This document shows positions 1-6,011 of a stretch of DNA of 8,968 bases, piece by piece. The stretch is from UBA9547 sp044349205. Lineage in GTDB: Bacteria > Bacteroidota > Bacteroidia > Cytophagales > UBA9547. The stretch spans positions 1 through 8,968 of the forward strand of contig JBIKRJ010000094.1 of the NCBI GenBank assembly GCA_044349205.1, read 5' to 3'. Numbering within the stretch: the stretch's first letter is position 1; each line of letters starts with the position of its first letter. Position numbers and translations under genes: made by a program. The notes below the pieces were generated by a model, which saw only the letters and a list, made by a program, of their open reading frames with translations, searched no databases and was not told where the DNA came from.

Positions 1-618
1 TTTGTATTCCGATTCGTGAAAGGAATATACCACATGGTAATGATGCCTTTGCAAAGCTACTATCACCCTGCTTACATCGGCAAGATTTATTTTTAGGGTT
101 ACTTGTAACTGGTATGGAGAATCGTCTTGGGTTTCGGTAAAGACCGCCAGTATTTTTGCTCCGTTGGACTCTACAATGCGTGAAATTTCGTTCAAGGAAT
201 AATCTCTTTCCAATAAACTTAAAACAAGTATTGAACCGCTGGCTTTGGTCCCGTATAGTTGTTCGAAATACTGAAAAAGGTGGAGTTTTTTGACCGAGCC
301 CACATAGTATTTGTGTTCTTTTTCCAACACGGGCAAAATGTCCAATTGCGATTCGCTTGCAATTTTCAGCATTTCCAGCACATGGGTGTAAAGCAAAATA
401 TCTGTGCTGGGGTTTAGAAGCTGAATTCCTTTTAGGTCAGATTTGGGGTCTTGCACCAGTTGGGCGGTGCTTGATGTTAAAACGCCAAGCAAAATATTGT
501 CTTCAACAACAGGAAGTTGCGTTACATTTGCTTCTTCCATTTTTTTGATAGCGGTGCGAACTGTATCACTTATCTTCAATACGGGTATTTCATTGTCGAT
601 ATAGTTTTCAGCTAACAT
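1..618 (-). CDS. CBS-CBS-ACT domain protein (AcuB-like architecture), 3' end cut by window
   Basis: The reading frame opens at an ATG (complement of 616-618) and stays open for 206 codons to the left edge, so the C-terminus is missing. Residues about 1-60 and 65-122 look like two CBS motifs; the first has the typical core VTQLPVVEDNILLGVL and the second LDILPVLEKEHKYYVGSV. Residues about 126-206 have the alternating beta/alpha pattern of an ACT-like domain (SILVLSLLERDYSLNEISRI onward). CBS pairs usually bind adenine nucleotides and ACT domains bind small metabolites, so this is probably a cytosolic ligand sensor; ligand and target are unknown. The start lies inside the end of the hydrolase gene (11-bp overlap), which suggests translational coupling. 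From memory, Bacteroidota proteins of this type are about 215-222 residues, so perhaps 10-15 residues are lost. From memory of gene order in the phylum, an NAD kinase gene may follow outside the window. Confidence 0.82.
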   Translation of the reverse strand, partial: MLAENYIDNEIPVLKISDTVRTAIKKMEEANVTQLPVVEDNILLGVLTSSTAQLVQDPKSDLKGIQLLNPSTDILLYTHVLEMLKIASESQLDILPVLEKEHKYYVGSVKKLHLFQYFEQLYGTKASGSILVLSLLERDYSLNEISRIVESNGAKILAVFTETQDDSPYQLQVTLKINLADVSRVIVALQRHHYHVVYSFHESEYK

Positions 619-1381
619 GCTCGGCCGTGGTCTTTTCTAAAAAGGATTCTAAATATACGTTGAATTTGTCGGGATGCTCCATCATGGCAGCATGACAACA
701 TTTGTCTATGAATTTCAGTTCGGCATTGGGAAGTAACCGCTGAAATTCGTGCGCCACTTCGGGGGGCGTAATGGTGTCGTTTAGTCCCCAAATGAGTAGG
801 GTAGGCACTTCGATTTTGGGCAAGTCTTTGGCCAAATTATGCCTTTGTGCAGAACGCGCTATGTTGATGATGCGCAAGCACTTTTGATTATTGTTGGTAA
901 TATCGAACACTTCGTCAATCAGTTCTTTGGTTGCCGAATTTGGGTCGTAAAAGGTGTAAATAACCCTTTCCTTGATGTATTCGTAGTTGCCTCTTTTTGG
1001 GAAAGAACCGCCCATCGAATCTTCAAAAAGTCCCGAACTGCCCGTGAGCACCATGCGACGAACATTTTCGGGGTTGTTGAGGGCGTAAATAAGGGCGATA
1101 TGGCCACCCAAGGAATTGCCCAAGAGCGTGAGGTCGGAAAGATTTTTAAAGTCCACGAACCTTTCGATGTATTTGACCAAACCTTCTACACTCGATTCTT
1201 TTAGTGGCATTTCGTAAATGGGCATCATGGGAATGACGACCCTGTATTTTTTGGAGAAATGTTTTACCACCCCTTCCCAGTTACTGAGGGCGCCAAATAA
1301 ACCGTGTAAAAGCAAGAGAATGTCGCCTTGTCCTTCGTCTATGTATTTGAAATCACTCTCTTGTTTTATTTTGAGTTCCAT
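608..1381 (-). CDS. alpha/beta-fold hydrolase
   Basis: A complete 257-residue alpha/beta hydrolase, normal length for single-domain members. The visible catalytic set is the nucleophile Ser90 in the elbow GNSLGG (88-93), Asp202 in WGLNDT and His230 in CCHAAMMEHP. An oxyanion-side HG lies at residues 26-27 (LLLLHGLFG). There is no signal peptide or membrane segment, so it is probably cytosolic. Substrate cannot be read from the sequence; esterase or C-C bond hydrolase activity are both possible. The start ATG (complement of 1379-1381) gives the expected N-terminal strand before the HG loop. Its stop codon lies 11 bp inside the CBS-protein gene, and it begins 78 bp after the YqeY-like gene on the same strand. 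A possible TAnnTTTG element lies in that gap. Family assignment is secure; function is not. Confidence 0.93.
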   Translation of the reverse strand: MELKIKQESDFKYIDEGQGDILLLLHGLFGALSNWEGVVKHFSKKYRVVIPMMPIYEMPLKESSVEGLVKYIERFVDFKNLSDLTLLGNSLGGHIALIYALNNPENVRRMVLTGSSGLFEDSMGGSFPKRGNYEYIKERVIYTFYDPNSATKELIDEVFDITNNNQKCLRIINIARSAQRHNLAKDLPKIEVPTLLIWGLNDTITPPEVAHEFQRLLPNAELKFIDKCCHAAMMEHPDKFNVYLESFLEKTTAEHVS

Positions 1382-1433
1382 AAAAATGATAAAAGTTCTT
1401 CAAAACGATTTTTTGCTACACCGTACTTTAGGC

Positions 1434-1441
1434 CAAAAATA
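1434..1441 (-). promoter_or_regulatory. possible -7 element for the hydrolase/CBS genes
   Basis: On the minus strand this reads TATTTTTG, an exact match to the Bacteroidota -7 pattern TAnnTTTG, 52 nt upstream of the hydrolase ATG. No TTG is visible at the expected 19-21 nt further upstream, so the promoter is only half supported. Readthrough from the yqeY promoter may be the main source of transcript. Confidence 0.3.
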
Positions 1442-1459
1442 CGTAATAATCTCTATCTG

Positions 1460-1909
1460 CTACGCTAATAATGATTTGGTTATTTCCGATATTTTTTTGC
1501 CGTCGGCTTTGCCTGCCAATTCTTTGCTTGCGACTCCCATTACTTTTCCTAAGTCGGCCGACGTTTGGGCTCCAACTCTTAGTATGATTTCTTTTACTTT
1601 TTCGGTCAACTCGCTGTCGGAAAGCTGCTTGGGTAAAAAAGATTCGATGATTGCCAATTCTTTCAGTTCGTTGTCCTGTAGGTCTTTTCTGTTTTCTTTG
1701 CCAAATATTTCGGCCGAGTCTCTTCTTTGTTTGGCAGCTTTTGTGAGCAATTTCAATTCTGTTTCTTCGCTCAACTCTTCTTTGGCTCCTTTTTCAGTTT
1801 CTGCCAAAAGAATCATTGATTTAATGCCGCGCAAAGCCCTAAGCGTGTCTGAATCTTTGGCCAACATGGCTTTTTTTATACCTTCTTCAATTTTTAGTTT
1901 TAAACTCAT
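1460..1909 (-). CDS. GatB/YqeY domain-containing protein
   Basis: A 149-residue protein of the YqeY family, which resembles the tRNA-binding tail domain of the GatB amidotransferase subunit. The visible signature runs KAMLAKDSDTLRALRGIKS near residues 13-31, then KQRRDSAEIF at 60-69, a stretch ending SFLPKQL at 90-96, and the C-terminal GKVMGVASKELAGKADGKKI. The length is typical (about 148-150). I place the start at the ATG complementary to 1907-1909; a TTG two codons upstream (1915) keeps the frame open, but ATG gives the usual MSLK beginning. The role of stand-alone YqeY proteins is poorly known; aminoacyl-tRNA or amidotransferase functions are proposed from homology only. A good promoter lies just upstream, divergent from pdxJ. 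A longer open frame on the opposite strand is a shadow. Confidence 0.92.
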   Translation of the reverse strand: MSLKLKIEEGIKKAMLAKDSDTLRALRGIKSMILLAETEKGAKEELSEETELKLLTKAAKQRRDSAEIFGKENRKDLQDNELKELAIIESFLPKQLSDSELTEKVKEIILRVGAQTSADLGKVMGVASKELAGKADGKKISEITKSLLA

Positions 1910-1939
1910 GAGCAAGAATATTTATCCTTTTATTTGCAT

Positions 1940-1970
1940 CAAAAATAGGGGGGTGTAAACAACTTTCAAA
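1940..1970 (-). promoter_or_regulatory. Bacteroidota-type promoter for the yqeY-like gene
   Basis: On the minus strand TTTG (complement of 1967-1970) is followed after 19 nt by TATTTTTG (complement of 1940-1947). Both parts match the -33 TTG / -7 TAnnTTTG pattern of the Bacteroidota housekeeping sigma factor. Transcription would begin about 20-25 nt before the YqeY ATG. The -33 part ends only 8 nt before the pdxJ start codon, so polymerase bound here would occupy the start of the divergent gene. No equally good match was found for pdxJ on the plus strand. Confidence 0.6.
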
Positions 1971-1978
1971 GAAAGTAC

Positions 1979-2701
1979 ATGACGAAACTAAGCGTAAACA
2001 TCAACAAGATTGCCCTAATTCGAAATTCGAGGGGAGCAAACCAACCAAACCTTCTGAAAGTGGCTGCCGATTGCGAGCGTTTTGGTGCGCAAGGCATCAC
2101 CATTCATCCTCGTCCCGACGAACGCCATGCCCGTTACCAAGATGTATTTGATTTAAAGTCATTGGTTACCACAGAATTGAACGTGGAAGGAAACCCCATT
2201 CCTCGTTTTATGGAAGTGGTTTGCGAGGCCAAACCCCATCAAGTAACCTTGGTTCCCGATAGCCCGCAGGCCATTACTTCCGATGCCGGTTGGGATACCT
2301 TAAAACATCAAGTTTTTTTGAAAGAAGTAATTGCCGAGTTAAAAAGCAAAGGCATTAGGGTTTCTGTTTTTGTGGATCCCATGCCCAAAATGGTAGAGGG
2401 GGCCAAGGAATGCGGTGCAGATAGGGTAGAGCTGTACACCGAATCGTATGCAAGAAACTATTTACAAGATAGGAATCAGGCTATTGCGCCTTATTTGGAA
2501 GCTGCTTTGGCAGCCCGAGTCAATGGCTTAGGCCTGAATGCCGGCCATGACTTGAATTTGGAAAACCTTCATTTCTTTTACAAGCATATTCCTCATTTGC
2601 AAGAGGTGTCGATAGGCCATGCACTAGTATGCGATGCTTTGTACATGGGCTTGGAAAATGCAGTGCAAATGTACTTGCGCTGCTTGCATACCGAAGCCTA
2701 A
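1979..2701 (+). CDS. pdxJ: pyridoxine 5'-phosphate synthase PdxJ
   Basis: A complete 240-residue PdxJ, a cytosolic TIM-barrel enzyme that condenses 1-deoxy-D-xylulose 5-phosphate with 3-amino-2-oxopropyl phosphate to pyridoxine 5'-phosphate, the ring-closing step of DXP-dependent vitamin B6 synthesis. Family marks are SVNINKIALIRNSRG near the N-terminus, GITIHPRPDERH at 39-50, LNVEG at 67-71, LVPDSP at 91-96, GLNAGHDLN at 185-193 and IGHAL at 212-216. By comparison with the E. coli enzyme, His43, Glu70 and His190 fit the catalytic His/Glu/His set. Length is normal. The ATG at 1979 gives the standard start, with weak purine-rich GAAAG before it. It is divergent from the yqeY-like gene (69-bp gap), and its TAA overlaps the TAG of the convergent serine-biosynthesis gene. 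The identification is secure. Confidence 0.97.
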   Translation: MTKLSVNINKIALIRNSRGANQPNLLKVAADCERFGAQGITIHPRPDERHARYQDVFDLKSLVTTELNVEGNPIPRFMEVVCEAKPHQVTLVPDSPQAITSDAGWDTLKHQVFLKEVIAELKSKGIRVSVFVDPMPKMVEGAKECGADRVELYTESYARNYLQDRNQAIAPYLEAALAARVNGLGLNAGHDLNLENLHFFYKHIPHLQEVSIGHALVCDALYMGLENAVQMYLRCLHTEA

Positions 2702-4611
2702 TAAAGCATGCGATGCCTGATGGTGCCAGGTATGTTCTTCAAATCTTTTACCAATTTCTCGGAATGGCGTACATCGTTTTCGATGTCGGTAATCACATAG
2801 CCAATAGCCTCGTTTGTTTTCAGGTACTGGCCTAGGATATTGATGTCATGCTTGGCCAGTATTTGGTTGATGTTGGCCAAAATACCGGGTACATTGAGGT
2901 GTACATGCATTAGCCTATGGGCTTCTTTCAGTTCGGGAAGTTGAATTTGGGGAAAGTTTACACTTCCGTATGAAGTACCTGAATTCACATATTCTATAAT
3001 TCTGTTGGGTACAAACTGACCAATGTTGAACTGTGCTTCTTCGGTGCTTCCGCCTATATGGGGAGTAAGTATTACATTGTCTAAACCGCGAAGTTCGTTT
3101 ATAAACTCTTCGTTGTTGGTTTTGGGTTCGTATGGGAAAACATCTATCGCACAGCCTTTTACCTTACCCGATTTAATGGCTTTTACTAGCGCAGGAATGT
3201 TTACCACATGGCCACGGCTCATGTTTAGGAAAATGACACCCTCTTTCATAGCGGCAAATTCAGCCTCGCCTATCATGTCTTTGTTGCTTGCGCGACCATC
3301 TACATGCAAAGACAAAAAGTCGGCTATGCCCAATAAATCATGCAGGCTTTTACATTTTTTGGCATTGCCCAATTGAAGTTTTTCTACTACGTCGTAATAA
3401 TACACTTCCATGCCCATGGCTTCGGCAAGTACCGAAAGCTGCGTACCTATATTGCCATAGCCAATCAAGCCTAGTTTTTTTCCGCGTACTTCTACTGAAC
3501 CCGTGGCCGATTTGTCCCATTTGCCTTCGTGCATCCAGTTCGATTTTTGGATGATGTTTCTCGAAAGCATGATGATAGAACCAATCGTGAGTTCCACCAC
3601 GCTACGTGTATTGCTGTAGGGGGCATTAAAAACGGCAATTCCTTTAGCAGTGCAGGCTTTCAAATCTATTTGATTGGTGCCGATGCAGAAAGCGCCCACA
3701 GAAATCAGTTTGTTGGCATGTTCCAACACTTTGGCTGTTACTAAAGTTTTGGAGCGAATGCCTAAAATGGAAACGTCTTTGATGCGTTCGCACAACTCGT
3801 CCTCATCCAATGCGCCTTTAACAAATTCCACGTTGTAGCCTTCTTCCTTGAAAAGCCTAATGGCTTCTGGATGAATGTTTTCCAGCAACAATACGGTCAT
3901 TCGGCTTTTAGGATAAGATTGGGCACGTGGTAGGTTTTCCAAAAATAAAAACTCATCTAGAGTGGGAATAATGTGGTCGGCCAACTCGATGACGGACTGG
4001 CGACGGACGTTTTCTGTAAAAGCATAAAATTTGCTTGAAAGACCTGCTCCTTTGGGTTCATAGTCGGTGTAGCCGTCGCCTATAATAAGCACTTCGCCCT
4101 TCAGGTCTAACTTTTTAAGCGTAGCTACTTTGCCTTTGTCGCCCGCCAGCGGATTTTCCTTGTCGCAACCTATAATATTGCCTTCCTGGTCGTATTCAAA
4201 AGAATTGGCCAACACATTTTCGGCTTTTATGCCCAATTCGGCTACTACAGGCACAATTACTTCTTTGAAGCCGCTTGAAAGAATATAGACTTGTTCGCTG
4301 TGCGCTTCGAAAAATATTTTGTTTCGGTTGAAAGAATCGGAAATGTTATTTTTCAATCGTTCAATCAGTTCGGGTACATGCCTTTTATTGGCTTTTAGAA
4401 TCGAAAGTCTTTTAGCCAAGGATTCGGAAAAATTTATTTTACCTTCCATGCCCAGGTTTGTGATTTCTTGTACTTGGCGCAGGCATTCCTCTTTGTCGGG
4501 ACGGCCTTCCAACGATATTTCACACAACAAGTCCAAAGATTCTACCTTGGCCAAGGTGCTGTCGAAATCTATGATAAAAAATTTCTTTTTTTGAATTAAA
4601 CTGGTTTCCAT
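2698..4611 (-). CDS. bifunctional phosphoserine phosphatase / D-3-phosphoglycerate dehydrogenase (SerB-SerA fusion)
   Basis: A single 637-residue frame holds the first and last enzymes of phosphorylated serine biosynthesis. Residues about 10-225 are a HAD phosphatase of the SerB type: nucleophile motif DFDSTL with Asp15 and Asp17, Glu24, FSESLAKRL with Arg68, LSSGF with Ser112, GDKGKV with Lys159, and GDGYTD with Asp179 and Asp183. Residues about 235-550 are PGDH: FCIGTNQIDL (308-317), the NAD-binding GYGNIG (384-389), and catalytic Arg466 (MSRG), Glu495 (FPYEP) and His518 (TPHIGGST). Residues about 563-637 are an ACT domain; His571, Asn573 and Asn591 align with E. coli SerA His344, Asn346 and Asn364, the serine-binding residues, so serine feedback inhibition is expected. 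E. coli SerA has 410 residues, so the extra length is the phosphatase. SerC is not in the window. The start ATG is complementary to 4609-4611. Activities are inferred from residues. Confidence 0.93.
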   Translation of the reverse strand: METSLIQKKKFFIIDFDSTLAKVESLDLLCEISLEGRPDKEECLRQVQEITNLGMEGKINFSESLAKRLSILKANKRHVPELIERLKNNISDSFNRNKIFFEAHSEQVYILSSGFKEVIVPVVAELGIKAENVLANSFEYDQEGNIIGCDKENPLAGDKGKVATLKKLDLKGEVLIIGDGYTDYEPKGAGLSSKFYAFTENVRRQSVIELADHIIPTLDEFLFLENLPRAQSYPKSRMTVLLLENIHPEAIRLFKEEGYNVEFVKGALDEDELCERIKDVSILGIRSKTLVTAKVLEHANKLISVGAFCIGTNQIDLKACTAKGIAVFNAPYSNTRSVVELTIGSIIMLSRNIIQKSNWMHEGKWDKSATGSVEVRGKKLGLIGYGNIGTQLSVLAEAMGMEVYYYDVVEKLQLGNAKKCKSLHDLLGIADFLSLHVDGRASNKDMIGEAEFAAMKEGVIFLNMSRGHVVNIPALVKAIKSGKVKGCAIDVFPYEPKTNNEEFINELRGLDNVILTPHIGGSTEEAQFNIGQFVPNRIIEYVNSGTSYGSVNFPQIQLPELKEAHRLMHVHLNVPGILANINQILAKHDINILGQYLKTNEAIGYVITDIENDVRHSEKLVKDLKNIPGTIRHRMLY

Positions 4612-4720
4612 GGGGATGTAAAAACAAATTAAGGCTTCAAATTTCCTTAATTCTGAGGGAAATTAAAAGGCAAATATTTGACAAGCTTGCTTTGGGTTTT
4701 TTTTAACCCAACTATAAAAT
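4612..4720 (-). other. upstream region of the SerB-SerA gene with a 7-bp hairpin
   Basis: This non-coding stretch must hold the promoter and leader of the fused serine gene, because a terminator lies just beyond it. I found no exact TAnnTTTG; near misses are GAAATTTG (complement of 4637-4644) and TTAATTTG closer to the start, neither with a well-spaced TTG. It contains an inverted repeat TTGGGTT-N6-AACCCAA at 4692-4711 and the small palindrome CAAGCTTG at 4682-4689. The hairpin has no U-tract on either strand, so it is not a typical terminator. Its TTGGGTT arm repeats part of the adjacent terminator stem. Function unknown. Confidence 0.45.
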
Positions 4721-4757
4721 AAAAAAGCCTTTGGGTTTGTTCCCAAAGGCTTTTTTT
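4721..4757 (-). terminator. strong intrinsic terminator of the secreted-protein gene
   Basis: A perfect 9-bp stem, GCCTTTGGG (4727-4735) with CCCAAAGGC (4742-4750), has a 6-nt loop and is flanked by six A on one side and seven T on the other. On the minus strand the stem is followed by six U and then more U/A-rich sequence, which suits termination of the gene ending at 4773, 15 nt upstream. The structure is symmetric and could work on the plus strand too, but no plus-strand gene ends near it. Confidence 0.9.
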
Positions 4758-4772
4758 GAAGTGTGAAATTAA

Positions 4773-5771
4773 TTACTTCACAAACACTTTGCTTGTATTT
4801 ACATAAGCACCGTCGGCTGAAACGGTAACTAGGTATAGTCCTGAAGCAAGGTTTGAAAGATTCAATTCGGTTGAAGTACTTCCACCGGCTACGGTAGCCA
4901 CAGTGTTTACACCGTTTGAAACAGAAACAGTTACGTTTTTACCTGCCAAAGAAGGATATGAAACGGTTACCATGTCTGAAGCAGGGTTGGGGTAAACCGA
5001 AATGGCAGAAGCATTGGAGATTGCGTTGTTTAAAATGCCAGTTGTAACAGCTTTAGCACCAAAACCTATGTCTTTGATACGGATTTCGCTTGCTACACCA
5101 CCAGGAGCTGCACCAGCTCTGAACCTCAAACCATAACCATTTACTTGGCTTTTTCCAGACCAAGAAGAGAATGGGGTAGTTTCCCATGGTTGAGTCACTG
5201 TAAAGTCAATCGTGTAGGTTTGCATAGTTGTGCTAAGCACTAACTCTTTCACAATGCCAGGACCTGAGAAATTGGCAGTAGAAGTAGAAGGATAGCCACC
5301 GTCGGGTGAGGAAAACAAAAAGAAATCTACTGTGTCCTTGTCGCGTACTGAAGAAGCTGTGATGCTTACTTTTTGGTTTTCGGTAAGCGACATGTCAATG
5401 AATTTGGTAAGAAATCCGTTGGATGGGTCTGCTGTTTTTCTCATGCTCTCACACTCATCAGCAGCGGCACCACCAGGAGCAGCCAAGTTTAAACTAGGTA
5501 TATCAAATATACCAGGGGCTAAGTTTGGCTTTAGGTTTGTAGATTTAGATTTTACGGTAAGGAAAGTTGTTTTCGTCGCATCGAATTGAGGCACTGAACC
5601 AACATTTCCGTCGGCAAAAGCATAGTAACCGGTGTTAGGAAAGTTTAACATGCAAGAAGCATCGTTTACAGTAGCTGTGTTGTCATAAGACACAAAGTGA
5701 CCTGTAACAATTTGTGATTGTGCTGCAAAAGCCATGGCAAAAGCAGAAAAAGCAAGTAAAGTTTTTTTCAT
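4773..5771 (-). CDS. secreted protein with T9SS C-terminal sorting domain, function unknown
   Basis: A complete 332-residue exported protein. Residues 1-20 are a Sec signal peptide: MKK, a hydrophobic core LLAFSAFAMAFAA, and likely cleavage near Ser19-Gln20. Residues about 256-332 are a type A T9SS sorting domain, with ISVYPNPASD at 257-266, LNLSNLASGLYLVTV at 303-317 and the terminal SKVFVK. The mature protein should cross the outer membrane and be released or anchored at the surface. The core (21-245) is beta-rich, with two cysteines (Cys40, Cys107) that could form a disulfide, a repeated AAPGG (98-102 and 221-225), and segments such as TYTIDFTVTQPW and GYGLRFRAG that recall jelly-roll carbohydrate-binding modules. 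I do not recognise the core family; carbohydrate binding is a guess. The gene is monocistronic, with its own promoter (5816-5846) and terminator (4721-4757). Confidence 0.87.
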   Translation of the reverse strand: MKKTLLAFSAFAMAFAAQSQIVTGHFVSYDNTATVNDASCMLNFPNTGYYAFADGNVGSVPQFDATKTTFLTVKSKSTNLKPNLAPGIFDIPSLNLAAPGGAAADECESMRKTADPSNGFLTKFIDMSLTENQKVSITASSVRDKDTVDFFLFSSPDGGYPSTSTANFSGPGIVKELVLSTTMQTYTIDFTVTQPWETTPFSSWSGKSQVNGYGLRFRAGAAPGGVASEIRIKDIGFGAKAVTTGILNNAISNASAISVYPNPASDMVTVSYPSLAGKNVTVSVSNGVNTVATVAGGSTSTELNLSNLASGLYLVTVSADGAYVNTSKVFVK

Positions 5772-5815
5772 TTTGTTGAATTTAGGGTAAGAGATTATAA
5801 TTTAAAATTCGTAGC

Positions 5816-5846
5816 CAAAACTACTTATAAATATTGTTCAACCCAA
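5816..5846 (-). promoter_or_regulatory. Bacteroidota-type promoter for the T9SS cargo gene
   Basis: On the minus strand TTG (complement of 5844-5846) is followed after 20 nt by TAGTTTTG (complement of 5816-5823), an exact TAnnTTTG match. The -7 element ends 44 nt before the ATG at 5771, leaving a short A/T-rich leader with no Shine-Dalgarno site. A further TTG at 5847-5849 would give a 23-nt spacer. Confidence 0.6.
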
Positions 5847-5851
5847 CAATA
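5832..5851. repeat. 7-bp inverted repeat over the -33 region
   Basis: TATTGTT (5832-5838) and AACAATA (5845-5851) form a perfect inverted repeat around a 6-nt spacer. It covers the -33 element of the secreted-protein promoter in the divergent region shared with the desaturase. The size and position fit a dimeric regulator site, but in A/T-rich DNA such a repeat may occur by chance. Confidence 0.35.
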
Positions 5852-5928
5852 CGTATGTTTTTTATTAAGAAAATGAAATTTCGCCAAATTTTTCTTATTC
5901 AAAAGGGTTCTTTGTGTACTTTGAAATG

Positions 5929-5936
5929 TAGATTTG
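5929..5936 (+). promoter_or_regulatory. possible -7 element for the desaturase gene
   Basis: TAGATTTG is an exact TAnnTTTG match 75 nt upstream of the desaturase ATG. The nearest upstream TTTG (5911-5914) is only 14 nt away, shorter than the usual spacing, so the -33 part is weak. It is the only exact -7 match I found on the plus strand of this divergent region. No other gene or RNA structure is evident between 5772 and 6011. Confidence 0.3.
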
Positions 5937-6011
5937 GCTTTGGCAAAAGGAAAATCTTCGACTTTAGGATAAACGCCAATTTATGCCCAACTTGCAATAC
6001 AAAATCCATTG

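Noticed and set aside
839..1204. A 121-codon plus-strand open frame inside the hydrolase gene
   Set aside because: It is fully antisense to conserved hydrolase motifs and shows no domain of its own.
1218..1958. A 246-codon open frame on the plus strand, longer than the yqeY-like gene it overlaps
   Set aside because: It is antisense to a well-recognised YqeY protein and the start of the hydrolase, its product is rich in Ser, Leu and Phe as expected of a complement shadow, and it has no recognisable motif.
2698..4611. The SerB-SerA fusion as an assembly or frameshift artefact, or the dehydrogenase half as PdxB
   Set aside because: The frame is continuous with a natural linker near residues 222-237 and both halves are complete. 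The FCIGTNQ, GGSTEEAQ and ACT features are SerA-like, whereas PdxB has a different C-terminal domain.
4692..4711. Hairpin TTGGGTT-N6-AACCCAA as a second terminator
   Set aside because: No run of T follows the stem on either strand, and the strong terminator next to it already ends the upstream gene.
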